Shown here: positions 18,893-26,713 of the stretch, piece after piece
How positions within the stretch are numbered: the stretch's first letter is position 1
Layout of the letters: every line of letters starts with the position of its first letter
Source of the DNA: Thalassotalea sp. HSM 43
GTDB lineage: Bacteria; Pseudomonadota; Gammaproteobacteria; Enterobacterales; Alteromonadaceae
Direction: 5' to 3'
DNA: 64,000 bases
Assembly (NCBI RefSeq): GCF_004752005.1
Contig: NZ_CP038493.1
Location: 2,628,302 to 2,692,301 of the forward strand
Notes under the pieces: generated by a model
The model's database searches: none
Told to the model about the DNA's origin: nothing
What the model saw: the letters and a program-made list of their open reading frames with translations, nothing else
Program-made: the position numbers and the translations under genes

Positions 18893-19930
18893 TTAACGCT
18901 TTTGCGCTTGATGAATCGCAAAACCTTTGTGATTAGCGAGCAAGTTTGAATGCCCAAATTGCTTTTCAATAATCGGTGCATACTTTAAAAAGCTGTTAGC
19001 AACTATGGTCAATTTACCATTTTTGTTGATTTTGTTTTTAACGCTTTGCAAAAACACTTCGGTGGTTTGGTAGTGGGTTTTTAAGCCTTGATGAAATGGC
19101 GGATTAGATACCACGAGTTGATAACCTTGGCCGACATTAGATAAACCGTCTGAGGCATAGACGTTACCGCTAAGCTTGTTAACAGCCAGTGTTTTTTCAG
19201 CGCTGGCAATCGCTAAGGCGTTGACATCAATCATTTCGATATCGGCATCGCGATTGGCCATCTTAATATAACAACCAATAACGCCCGCGCCGCAACCAAA
19301 ATCAAGCACCTTACCGGTCACTTTGTCTGGTATATGCTGCAATAATAACTGGGTACCGATATCAAGCTCTGCATGAGAGAACACGCCCGGCAAAGCGCAA
19401 ATGGTCAATGCCGTATCACCTTGCTGTATCTGATATTGGCGATACCAATCATCAAGCACAAATGCTGAACGGTTATTGTTAAACACCATCTCATACAAAA
19501 GGCAATGTCTTGCTGAATCAACTTTATCGCATCGCAAGGCATAGTCTGCTGCCAGTTTCGCCGCCGATTTAACCCCACCTTTATTTTCTCCAACGAACAA
19601 TACAATGGCGTTGTCGCTTAGGCTGTTCGAGAGCATGGCCATTTGCATGGTAAATTCAGGTTTAGATTTCGGGAAGTAAAAGATAACCAGATCATGTTGC
19701 TGCTTGCTTTGGTATTGTTCGCCAAATTCACAGTGCACATTTTGACAGGCTTTGCTTATCGCTTGATGTTGCGCATAATTTATCTGGTAACTGGTAACCT
19801 TGGCATCAGGATACAGTTGAGTCAGTTCTTTGATCAGTTCTACATCAGGGCAACCGACAACTAAGGGGTGTTTACTGTCCAATAAGTCAGTATTTCTGAG
19901 TAATAGTTGTGATGGATTACTAACAGCCAT
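18893..19930 (-). CDS. rsmC: 16S rRNA (guanine1207-N2)-methyltransferase RsmC
   Basis: This 345-residue protein has the two-domain layout of RsmC: a degenerate N-terminal methyltransferase-like domain that helps bind rRNA (residues 1-170) and an active C-terminal SAM-dependent domain. The SAM motif is VLDFGCGAGVIG and the catalytic motif is VVSNPPFHQG, typical of N2-guanine methyltransferases. It would methylate G1207 of 16S rRNA. Length matches the family (about 340). The gene is divergent from the lysine-riboswitch operon. A GGTAACTT-type sequence precedes the ATG, so the ribosome binding site is only moderate. Confidence 0.93.
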   Translation of the reverse strand: MAVSNPSQLLLRNTDLLDSKHPLVVGCPDVELIKELTQLYPDAKVTSYQINYAQHQAISKACQNVHCEFGEQYQSKQQHDLVIFYFPKSKPEFTMQMAMLSNSLSDNAIVLFVGENKGGVKSAAKLAADYALRCDKVDSARHCLLYEMVFNNNRSAFVLDDWYRQYQIQQGDTALTICALPGVFSHAELDIGTQLLLQHIPDKVTGKVLDFGCGAGVIGCYIKMANRDADIEMIDVNALAIASAEKTLAVNKLSGNVYASDGLSNVGQGYQLVVSNPPFHQGLKTHYQTTEVFLQSVKNKINKNGKLTIVANSFLKYAPIIEKQFGHSNLLANHKGFAIHQAQKR

Positions 19931-20135
19931 AAGTTACCGTGATGTCGTAAAAACGCTATTTTCGCATGTTATGACTATGGAAAAAAGCATAAATTTAGCC
20001 GAGCTAACACAATACCTTATTGCCAATGCAGCTATCATTTTAGGCAAGCCAGATGCGAGAACTTAGGCTGACTATATAAATGCGGTTTTGTGGTTTGCAT
20101 TGCGTTTGCTAAAGTGGTTAAATACGCGACATTCC

Positions 20136-20170
20136 GACACATTAAATATGTGTCTCATCCTTCCGAGGAT
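20136..20170 (+). promoter_or_regulatory. two leader stem-loops abutting the lysine riboswitch
   Basis: Two short perfect hairpins lie directly 5' of the aptamer. One is GACACAT/ATGTGTC with a 5-base loop (20136-20154). The other is ATCCT-TCCG-AGGAT (20157-20170). They may shield or stack on the aptamer, or one may mark the transcript's 5' end. No role is known to me. Confidence 0.4.
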
Positions 20171-20339
20171 CAGAAGAGGAGCGTTAACCAGGCAGTTATC
20201 CTTAGGGCCTTACCCGTATAAAGGATAATCAGGGGGATTATCGCCGAGGCAGATACCAAAAAAGGTAGGTATACTGTCGGCTGTATGGGTTGAATCCCTG
20301 CAGCTGTCGCTTAACATGAGTTTAAGTGGAGAGCTTCTG
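20171..20339 (+). promoter_or_regulatory. lysine riboswitch (L box)
   Basis: The conserved core of the lysine aptamer is visible in order: AGAGGAGCG after the P1 5' strand CAGAAG, a P2/P3 region with the pairing ATCCTTA/TAAGGAT, then GGGGGATTATCGCCGAGGC, a P4 hairpin, GTCGGCTGTATGGGTTGAA, CCCTGCAGCTGTCGC, and GTGGAGAG. It closes with the P1 3' strand CTTCTG at 20334-20339. P1 pairs perfectly over six bases. Lysine binding to this class represses lysine synthesis or uptake genes. Here it precedes dapA, the first committed step toward diaminopimelate and lysine. Confidence 0.93.
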
Positions 20340-20372
20340 GCCCCAGCATCATATTGCTGGCTCCAGTCTTTC
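20337..20372 (+). promoter_or_regulatory. riboswitch expression platform hairpin
   Basis: Immediately after P1, inner arms CCAGCA (20343-20348) and TGCTGG (20355-20360) plus outer arms CTGG (20337-20340) and CCAG (20363-20366) form a hairpin followed by TCTTTCTATTTA. The outer arm overlaps the P1 3' strand, so P1 and the full hairpin compete. Whether this acts as a weak terminator or an accessory fold is uncertain, since the U run is imperfect. Confidence 0.5.
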
Positions 20373-20439
20373 TATTTACGCTCGAATAATAAATATCGCG
20401 ATTAAGATAAACACATCGCACGCAGTAACGAGACGTAAC

Positions 20440-21342
20440 ATGACAACTTTTCAACTTGATGATTTTCCTCTATGGACAGCCTTAGTCACGCCGTTCAACG
20501 ACGCTGGCGAGATAGATTATGACAGCCTAGCTAAAATCGTAGAGGATCAAGTACAAGCTGGTAATGGTATTTTGATTTGCGGTAGCACCGGTGAAGGCTT
20601 GGCTATCGAACAACAAGAGCAATACCAAATTGTTAAATTTATTTGTGATTTACAGCCGCAGGTGCCGCTTATGGTTGCCGTTGGTGGTGCTAACCTAGCA
20701 GCACAATCGGCTTGGATTGAACAATGCAATTCGTTGCCAATACACAGTTACTTGCTCACCGCGCCGCTCTACACTAAACCTGGCATCATCGGTCAAACCA
20801 ATTGGTTTAAAGCACTGATGGATATCGCCACAAAACCGTGCATGATTTACAACGTGCCTTCGCGAACTGGCGTGAGTATCCCCGTTGAAACCGTACAAAA
20901 TCTTGCCGAGCATCCAAACTTGTGGGCAATGAAGGAAGCCAGTGGCGACATCAATGAGTTTTTAGGTTTTGTCGAAGCAGCGCCGAACATGAAAATGTAC
21001 TCAGGTGAAGACGCTCTGATCCCATACCTTGCCTCGGCTGGTGCTGTCGGTTTGGTGTCGGTTTGCGCCAACGCTTGGCCTGAGGCGACTCATTTGTATG
21101 TGCGTCAAGCATTGACTGGCCAAGGTGCTAGCTTATTTCCTGTTTGGTATAACGCCATCAGCCCGTTGTTTGAGGTTGCCAACCCAATTCCAGTCAAAGT
21201 GTTAATGCACAAGCAAGGGGTTATCTCATCGCCTGTATTGCGTGCACCACTAACCCATCTGGAACTGGCTTCTGATAGCAAAGTTTTGGCGGCGGATACA
21301 GCAATCACTGAGTGGTTGTGCAATAGCCGCAATAACCTTTAA
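20440..21342 (+). CDS. dapA: 4-hydroxy-tetrahydrodipicolinate synthase DapA
   Basis: A 300-residue class I aldolase-fold enzyme that condenses pyruvate with aspartate semialdehyde. Signature elements are LVTPFNDAGEID near the start, GSTGEG at 48-53, catalytic tyrosine Y137 in YNVPSRT and Schiff-base lysine K165 in AMKEASGD (E. coli Y133 and K161). The frame is open further upstream to 20326, but that start would lie inside the riboswitch; the ATG at 20440 gives the family N-terminus. The leader lysine riboswitch makes expression fall when lysine is plentiful. A metallohydrolase gene follows after 8 bases and must be co-transcribed. A second dapA elsewhere in the genome is possible, since this one is paired unusually. 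Confidence 0.93.
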   Translation: MTTFQLDDFPLWTALVTPFNDAGEIDYDSLAKIVEDQVQAGNGILICGSTGEGLAIEQQEQYQIVKFICDLQPQVPLMVAVGGANLAAQSAWIEQCNSLPIHSYLLTAPLYTKPGIIGQTNWFKALMDIATKPCMIYNVPSRTGVSIPVETVQNLAEHPNLWAMKEASGDINEFLGFVEAAPNMKMYSGEDALIPYLASAGAVGLVSVCANAWPEATHLYVRQALTGQGASLFPVWYNAISPLFEVANPIPVKVLMHKQGVISSPVLRAPLTHLELASDSKVLAADTAITEWLCNSRNNL

Positions 21343-21350
21343 TAGCAATT

Positions 21351-22466
21351 ATGACAGAGTTGTTTACCAAGCAAGTATTAACCGTCGGTGAGATGGCCAG
21401 TGGCGTGTCATTGACCATTCCTGTTTATCGCTTAAAAGGCAATGGACAAGGACCGTCAGTCTATATTCAAGCCAATATTCACGGCGCTGAAGTGCAGGGC
21501 AATGCGGTAATCTATCAATTACTAGAGCTATTGCAAAAGCAATCTCTGCTTGGTGATATCACGTTGGTGCCTTACGCCAACCCTGTCGGCTGTAATCATA
21601 AAAATGGTGAGTACACCTTAGGTCGATTTGACCCGATTACCGGTGTGAACTGGAATCGCATGTTCCATCATAATGAACAGCTGATTGAACACGTCATGCA
21701 AGAGCACAGCAACAGTGATGTTGATACCATCAAACAATATTTTCAGCAATTGATGTTAGATGATATTGAGCAAAAGCTGGATCACAACAATTACGGGTTA
21801 AGTACTGGCCGACGTATTGCTTATCGATTACAACAATTAGCGCACCAGCACGATATTGTTTTGGACTTACATACCGGGCCAATATCATCAAAACATATTT
21901 ATTGTCCGGAATACGCACGCAATAGTGCCAGCTTTTTCAATATTCCACATACCATATTGATCCCCAATGATTTTGCTGGGGCAATGGACGAAGCGACGTT
22001 TTGTCCATGGTGGACGCTAGCCGAGAAGTTTGCCGAAAATGGCCGCGAACTCGATTTTGGTAAGGAAAGTTTTACCGTAGAACTTGGCTCACAAGAGCTA
22101 ATCGATCTGGATGAAGCCTTATACGATGCCAAGTCAATCTTGTCTTACTTACAATATAAGCAGGTCATTGCCAGTGACGAATTTGTACCGCAAAACATCA
22201 CTCGTTACGCCTGTTACTTAAAAGATTACAAGATATTTTATTCGCCGATGGGCGGTATGGTCGACTATCTTGCGCAATTTGGTGAAGAACTAAAAGCTGG
22301 CTCACCGTTGGCGCGCATCTTACGTATGGACAACTACGGAGATGGTGATGCGTTGCATTATATCCAGTTAGAAGAAGATGCTATTCCTATTTTGCATTTT
22401 GCCTCGGCAAGCGTCAATTTAGGCACCGAACTGTATAAAGTCTTCACCAATTATTTCGAGTTGTAA
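21351..22466 (+). CDS. M14-type succinylglutamate desuccinylase/aspartoacylase-family metallohydrolase
   Basis: The 371-residue protein belongs to the AstE/AspA branch of the M14 zinc carboxypeptidase superfamily. Zinc ligands are H44 and E47 in NIHGAEVQG and H174 in VLDLHTGP, and the catalytic glutamate is probably E244 in FTVELGSQ. The C-terminal beta domain (about 285-371), with GGMVDYLAQFGEELKAGSPL, resembles the lid of this family. Family enzymes remove an acyl group from amino acids such as N-succinylglutamate or N-acetylaspartate. It starts 8 bases after dapA and is controlled by the same lysine riboswitch. That context suggests a substrate in lysine or diaminopimelate metabolism, for example an acylated intermediate, but this is inference. 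There is no signal peptide. Confidence 0.85.
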   Translation: MTELFTKQVLTVGEMASGVSLTIPVYRLKGNGQGPSVYIQANIHGAEVQGNAVIYQLLELLQKQSLLGDITLVPYANPVGCNHKNGEYTLGRFDPITGVNWNRMFHHNEQLIEHVMQEHSNSDVDTIKQYFQQLMLDDIEQKLDHNNYGLSTGRRIAYRLQQLAHQHDIVLDLHTGPISSKHIYCPEYARNSASFFNIPHTILIPNDFAGAMDEATFCPWWTLAEKFAENGRELDFGKESFTVELGSQELIDLDEALYDAKSILSYLQYKQVIASDEFVPQNITRYACYLKDYKIFYSPMGGMVDYLAQFGEELKAGSPLARILRMDNYGDGDALHYIQLEEDAIPILHFASASVNLGTELYKVFTNYFEL

Positions 22467-22495
22467 GCTCGCGCTCTACCGCGAATAAATATAAT

Positions 22496-22518
22496 AAGGG
22501 CTTGTTTAACAAGCCCTT
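22496..22518. terminator. bidirectional terminator between the dapA operon and the crotonase gene
   Basis: The stem AAGGGCTTGTT/AACAAGCCCTT has an essentially closed loop and is flanked by T residues on the right and an A-rich stretch on the left. It lies 30 bases after the plus-strand stop and 32 bases after the minus-strand stop. Confidence 0.75.
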
Positions 22519-22549
22519 TATGTTTGTAGCGGATATCTAATTTGAGTCA

Positions 22550-23356
22550 TTACCAACGCTGACGAGGGACAAAGTCTCGGCTTGCTTGTTCACCTTTGTC
22601 GATAGATTGCTGACGCTTAACCGCAATACGCTGATTCTTGGCAAGCAAGATTTTAATTTGGTACCAAGATTCGCGCATCAACCAGCGCCACGGTTTGTCA
22701 GTCCATGATTTATGATAGAGCTTTTTGCTGGCGGCCAATGTATCTGGTGAGCGCTGGCACAAGGATTGCGCAAATTCGATGGCACGTTGCAGTGGCTTGT
22801 CATCTAGCTCGGTAAGCAGACCATACTGCAGAGCTTGCTTAGCATCAAAGGTTTCTGCGCTCATCACCAACTTCAATGCTTGGTCTTTTGGCATCAGCTG
22901 CGCTAAGCCCATATTGCCACTCATGTCGGGGATGATGCCCCACTTTCCTTCCATGACGGAAAACTGGGCATTGTGATTGGCGATACGAAAATCCGCCCCT
23001 AAAATCAATTGCACACCGCCACCCAAGCAATGGCCTTCAATAGCGGCAATTACTGGGACCGGAATTGTACGCCAGTTGTGACTGACTCTTTGCGCTAGAT
23101 TCGCCTGCCCAGGCCACCATTTAAACAGCAGTTTTATCGCCGCGGTTTTGCTACCAAGCGCCGACTTAATATCGATGCCGGCGCAAAAGTTGTTACCAGA
23201 ACCGGTCAGGATGATGGCTCGTATTTGACGGTTTTTACGCAGCTGTTTTGACACCTTATCGATAGCTTCAAATAACTCGATATTTAAAGCATTCATCTTG
23301 TCGGGTCGGTTAAGGGTGACAATAGCGATATTGTCTTGGTAGCGAACATCGATCAT
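22550..23356 (-). CDS. crotonase/enoyl-CoA hydratase family protein
   Basis: A 268-residue crotonase-fold protein. The CoA-binding and oxyanion-hole segments are visible: NRPDKMNALN, the first oxyanion region FCAGIDIKSAL, and the second IEGHCLGGGVQLILGADFRIA. Such enzymes hydrate, isomerise or hydrolyse acyl-CoA esters; the exact reaction is not determined by the sequence I can read. The catalytic glutamate position seems to fall in SVMEGKWGIIPDMSG, a pattern common to enoyl-CoA hydratase-like proteins. I choose the ATG at 23356, with GGAGAT upstream, over an ATG at 23422. This start overlaps the stop of the preceding MAPEG gene as ATGA, so the two are translationally coupled. Confidence 0.85.
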   Translation of the reverse strand: MIDVRYQDNIAIVTLNRPDKMNALNIELFEAIDKVSKQLRKNRQIRAIILTGSGNNFCAGIDIKSALGSKTAAIKLLFKWWPGQANLAQRVSHNWRTIPVPVIAAIEGHCLGGGVQLILGADFRIANHNAQFSVMEGKWGIIPDMSGNMGLAQLMPKDQALKLVMSAETFDAKQALQYGLLTELDDKPLQRAIEFAQSLCQRSPDTLAASKKLYHKSWTDKPWRWLMRESWYQIKILLAKNQRIAVKRQQSIDKGEQASRDFVPRQRW

Positions 23357-23775
23357 GTCAGTATCTCCAACGCGAACAGGACAAATTGGCCAATCAAACA
23401 CAAACTGGCCAGAAAATAGCAAGCGAAACGGTGCATGACTCGGTTATAGCTGCAATGAATCAAAGAATGTATGGCTCGGCAACCGACAAAACCCCATGCC
23501 AAGGCGATGAATATTGGTTTATCAAATTGCTGTTGCATTGCCAGTAGCATCAACACATAAAATAACACTGGCATTTCAAATAAGTTCGCCAAGTTATTAG
23601 CCGGTCGATTAACGGTCTCGGGAATAATCGCTTTTAGCTGCTCAGGGCTCACTAAGTCTTGCGCGTCTATGTTGTGTTTAAAGAGGTAAGAAAGTCGTTT
23701 GTAGTACATGTACAGCCAAACGATTATGGTCAGTAATAACAGTGCTAAAACAGGAAGAATAATGTTGCTTGTCAT
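23353..23775 (-). CDS. MAPEG-family membrane protein
   Basis: The 140-residue protein has four predicted membrane helices (about 5-27, 68-87, 90-110 and 115-138) and the MAPEG pattern: a conserved RPANNLANLFEMPVLFY motif, equivalent to the ER-x-x-AN-x-x-E-x-P signature of bacterial MAPEG proteins, and a C-terminal RAIHSLIH segment. Eukaryotic relatives are glutathione transferases or leukotriene synthases; bacterial ones are mostly uncharacterised. The stop overlaps the start of the crotonase gene by four bases. The purpose of this coupling is unknown; a shared role in lipid or acyl metabolism is a guess. Confidence 0.85.
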   Translation of the reverse strand: MTSNIILPVLALLLLTIIVWLYMYYKRLSYLFKHNIDAQDLVSPEQLKAIIPETVNRPANNLANLFEMPVLFYVLMLLAMQQQFDKPIFIALAWGFVGCRAIHSLIHCSYNRVMHRFACYFLASLCLIGQFVLFALEILT

Positions 23776-23836
23776 AGGGTTAACCCCTTTTATTAGGTTA
23801 ACCCATTGTATGTTGGTAGGCTAAAAAGCGCAAATG

Positions 23837-24745
23837 CTAGCGTTTTTTAGGTTTGCTTTTGTGGTTACTTTTCGCTGCTGTTGTAGGGCGTTTTTTAGCG
23901 CTTTGAGGTTTGCTTTTCTCTAACAATATCTTGTCACCATCAATGCGAATTTTACCGTGCTTTAATAAGTTACCAACGGTGCTTTTGAAGGTCTTTTTAC
24001 TGACATTAAACGCGTCTTTGATTTGCTCAGGAGAGCTTTTGTCATTGATGGTACAAACGCCATCGTGCTCTTGTAAATAGCTTAAAAAATGTGGCGCAAA
24101 ATCATTGATTTTACCCATGCCGCTACGTGTTAGGGTTAGATTGACGCGGCCATCTTCACGTACTTGCTTAATATAACCTTGAGTTTTCAACCCTGATCTT
24201 AGTGGTTGGAAAATATCGGTGTGGAAAATCAGACCCCAATGCTTTTCATTGATGATTGCTTTAAAACCTAAATCGGTTTTATTGGCGATGATCAAATCGA
24301 CCCGATCACCAATCTCATAGTTTGCTGGCCAGATATCCAAAAATCGATCGATTTTACTGGTTGCGGCGATACGATCACTGTATTGGTCTTTATAGACCTT
24401 AACTAAGTAATATTTACCGACTTCCATTTTATGGTGTTGCTGGTTAAATGGAACCAATAAATCTTTCGGTAAGCCCCAGTCGAGGAAAGCACCAATCTTA
24501 TTAACCGCCAAGCACTTCAAACTGGCAAATTCATCCATTTGTGCTTTTGGCGTTTCGGTGGTGGCGATTAACCGATCGTTTGAATCAAAGTAAATGAATA
24601 CCTCGATTGCATCACCTTCGGCTAATTGTTCAGGCATATAACGATTAGGTAATAAAACTTCACCTAGATCATTGGCGTCAAGATACGCGCCTTGTTCGGT
24701 TAGTTTTGCAACCGTTAATGTGTTTATTTTGCCAATATCAGCCAT
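23837..24745 (-). CDS. CvfB-like S1 RNA-binding protein
   Basis: A 302-residue protein of the CvfB/YitL type: several S1-like OB-fold domains followed by a winged-helix domain. The first S1 region contains TEQGAYLDANDLGEVLLPNRY, the second KIGAFLDWGLPKDLLVP, and the third IIANKTDLGFKAIINEKHWG. The winged helix falls in about residues 205-275, with SPEQIKDAFNVSKKTFKS. The tail from about 275 is very basic (KKRPTTAAKSNHKSKPKKR), a likely nucleic-acid contact. Homologues bind RNA and affect virulence gene expression in Staphylococcus; the role in gammaproteobacteria is unknown. The gene is on the minus strand, 54 bases after the TerB-like gene, possibly co-transcribed. Confidence 0.85.
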   Translation of the reverse strand: MADIGKINTLTVAKLTEQGAYLDANDLGEVLLPNRYMPEQLAEGDAIEVFIYFDSNDRLIATTETPKAQMDEFASLKCLAVNKIGAFLDWGLPKDLLVPFNQQHHKMEVGKYYLVKVYKDQYSDRIAATSKIDRFLDIWPANYEIGDRVDLIIANKTDLGFKAIINEKHWGLIFHTDIFQPLRSGLKTQGYIKQVREDGRVNLTLTRSGMGKINDFAPHFLSYLQEHDGVCTINDKSSPEQIKDAFNVSKKTFKSTVGNLLKHGKIRIDGDKILLEKSKPQSAKKRPTTAAKSNHKSKPKKR

Positions 24746-24799
24746 GCCGAATCCTGCTATTCAACTGAGGGAAAAAAGAGCGTGGTATTCTACATCATT

Positions 24800-25258
24800 T
24801 TAACTTTCAATGCCGTGTTGATTTTGTACTTTTAACTTGCACTGAATATATTCACCGTGTCGTAGATGCAATAAGTCGGCTATTCGACGAATGACATGTT
24901 CTTCAATAACATCAAGGTGACCATCACTGTACGCAACTTGCCACAGCAATTCGACGATTTTGATTCTATCACCGAGCTCAAATTGCTGATTTATTAATGA
25001 CGTGTACTTGTATAAATCATGGGCATGCGCGGATTCATCTTCAGCCAGTGAAAGCACATCCATGACTTCGGTTTTTGATAAATCAAAATGCTGTTGCAAG
25101 GCATCGACGACAAGCTGTTTTTCTTGCTCTTCAATTTGTTGGTCAGCGCGCATAACTTCAAATAATAACACTGCCGTGGCAATTTCCAGTGAGATGGTGT
25201 TAGCAACAACAGTGTCTACTTGCAGGGTCTTAATAAATACTCGAATTCGATTGATCAT
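24800..25258 (-). CDS. TerB-like (DjlA N-domain-like) protein
   Basis: The 152-residue all-helical protein resembles the TerB tellurite-resistance superfamily. Typical features are the acidic metal-binding-like helix RADQQIEEQEKQLVVDAL and the later repeat YSDGHLDVIEEHVIRRIADLLH, both matching the D-G-x-x-x-x-E-E pattern of TerB domains. It is cytoplasmic with no signal peptide. No other ter genes are nearby, so a tellurite function is not implied; stand-alone TerB-like proteins of this type are common in marine gammaproteobacteria with unknown roles. It is divergent from the NagX-like gene. Confidence 0.75.
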   Translation of the reverse strand: MINRIRVFIKTLQVDTVVANTISLEIATAVLLFEVMRADQQIEEQEKQLVVDALQQHFDLSKTEVMDVLSLAEDESAHAHDLYKYTSLINQQFELGDRIKIVELLWQVAYSDGHLDVIEEHVIRRIADLLHLRHGEYIQCKLKVQNQHGIES

Positions 25259-25392
25259 AGCGTTTAGGATTTATAATTCTGATTTGCTAATAATAGCCGT
25301 AATTGGCAGATAATGCATTTTTCTGGTCAACGTCACAAGCTCGTGTTTACGCTTTGTTGCGCATCGTTACCTTAAGCTACAGATAGCTTGTA

Positions 25393-25406
25393 TGACAGCG
25401 CTGTCA
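25393..25406. promoter_or_regulatory. 14-bp perfect palindrome, possible NagR-type (LacI family) operator
   Basis: TGACAGCGCTGTCA is a perfect palindrome with a central CG, the usual style of LacI-family operators. It lies 74 bases upstream of the NagX-like start. From memory it resembles the NagR motif of Alteromonadales, which controls N-acetylglucosamine genes including nagX. The match to NagR is recalled, not searched. Confidence 0.6.
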
Positions 25407-25480
25407 AAAACTGCTTATCGTCACTTTATCGTTGTGCTAGAGTGGGGTAATAAACTTTTTCTTACAATAATTAGTTGGTT

Positions 25481-26614
25481 ATGACGACAGAAATAAAACA
25501 ACCACAGGCTAAGCAACGATTGCTGTCAATTGATGCGCTGCGTGGCTTCGATATGTTTTGGATATTAGGTGCCGAAGGCTTGTTTGCTGCTCTATTTACC
25601 CTGACCGGTATTGGCTTTTTCAAACTGGCCGCGGCTGAAATGCTGCATAGTCAATGGCATGGCTTTACCTTTTATGATCTGATCTTTCCGCTGTTTATCT
25701 TTTTATCGGGCGTCAGTTTAGGTCTTGCGGCAAAGCCAATTGCAAGTCTTACCGCGCAACAGCGCAAGGGTAAATATCAGCATGCGCTAAAGCGGCTCGG
25801 ATTGTTGTTTCTATTAGGCATTGTCTATAACCATGGCTGGGGTGGTGGCATCCCAATGGACAGTGAAGGTGTACGTTATGTCAGTGTCTTAGGTCGTATT
25901 GGCTTGGCGTGGTTCGTCGCTGCCATGTTGGTTTGGCATTGCAATTTAAAAACCCAACTTGCGGTTGCTGCACTGCTATTTTTTGCTTATTGGTTGTTAT
26001 TAGCGGTGCCGACCATTGGCGATTATGGCGGTAATTACTCGGTTAACTATTCTCTCAATGCTTGGGTTGATCAAACGCTGCTACCGGGCATTCGCTACCA
26101 GAATCTAGCGGTCGACCCGGAAGGTTTATTGTCTAATTTAGGCTCTATATTAAATGCCATTGCCGGTGTGTTTGTTGGTCGTTTAATTGTTCAGTTTAAG
26201 CACCAACCCTATACACTGTTGAAATACTTGCTGCTTGCTGGCCTAGTGACTTTGCTGATTGGTTGGGGGTTAGACAATCTTGTCCCGGTGAATAAAACCT
26301 TATGGACGCCAAGTTTTGTTTTGGTTACCAGTGGTTGGAGCTTACTATTTCTGGCCTTGTTTTATTTCTTAATTGATATCTGTGACTACCAAAAAATGGC
26401 GAAACCATTTGCTATCATTGGCATGAATTCAATCATCATCTATTTGGCAACGGCGTTGGTCAATTGGCAGTATTTGGTGAACAGCTTATTTGGTGGCATT
26501 TTGGCTGCATTGCCTGAGGCATGGCAGGCATTGATATTTATTGTATTTCTATTGGCTGTGCAGTGGCTGTTGTTGGCTTGGATGTACCGCCACAAAATTT
26601 TCATAAAAGTGTAG
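25481..26614 (+). CDS. NagX-like membrane protein (DUF5009/COG4299)
   Basis: This 377-residue integral membrane protein has about ten hydrophobic segments and the family signature LLSIDALRGFDMFWI near the N-terminus, plus DLIFPLFIFLSGVSLGL. It is related to human heparan-alpha-glucosaminide N-acetyltransferase and to bacterial NagX, implicated in N-acetylglucosamine use in Shewanella and Xanthomonas. No nag catabolic genes are adjacent, so it is an orphan here, but the palindrome upstream may tie it to the NagR regulon. The start is taken as the ATG at 25481; a TTG two codons upstream is in frame. The ribosome binding site is weak. A bidirectional terminator follows. Confidence 0.8.
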   Translation: MTTEIKQPQAKQRLLSIDALRGFDMFWILGAEGLFAALFTLTGIGFFKLAAAEMLHSQWHGFTFYDLIFPLFIFLSGVSLGLAAKPIASLTAQQRKGKYQHALKRLGLLFLLGIVYNHGWGGGIPMDSEGVRYVSVLGRIGLAWFVAAMLVWHCNLKTQLAVAALLFFAYWLLLAVPTIGDYGGNYSVNYSLNAWVDQTLLPGIRYQNLAVDPEGLLSNLGSILNAIAGVFVGRLIVQFKHQPYTLLKYLLLAGLVTLLIGWGLDNLVPVNKTLWTPSFVLVTSGWSLLFLALFYFLIDICDYQKMAKPFAIIGMNSIIIYLATALVNWQYLVNSLFGGILAALPEAWQALIFIVFLLAVQWLLLAWMYRHKIFIKV

Positions 26615-26666
26615 TGCTAACAGCGTTTTTCGCTGATTAAGAACGACTACCGTTTTATACAAAACT

Positions 26667-26695
26667 AAAAAGCCCGCTATTGATGCGGGCTTTTT
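26667..26695. terminator. bidirectional terminator between nagX-like gene and the TonB receptor gene
   Basis: AAAAAGCCCGC/GCGGGCTTTTT with a 7-base loop, symmetric and flanked by A and T runs. It serves both convergent genes. Confidence 0.88.
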
Positions 26696-26713
26696 AATTG
26701 GAGGACGCTGAGC

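Noticed and set aside
19971-20066. A 31-codon plus-strand frame between rsmC and the riboswitch with a fairly protein-like sequence
   Set aside because: It has no ribosome binding site, no recognised relatives and sits in a leader region. It could be a gene remnant, but cannot be supported.
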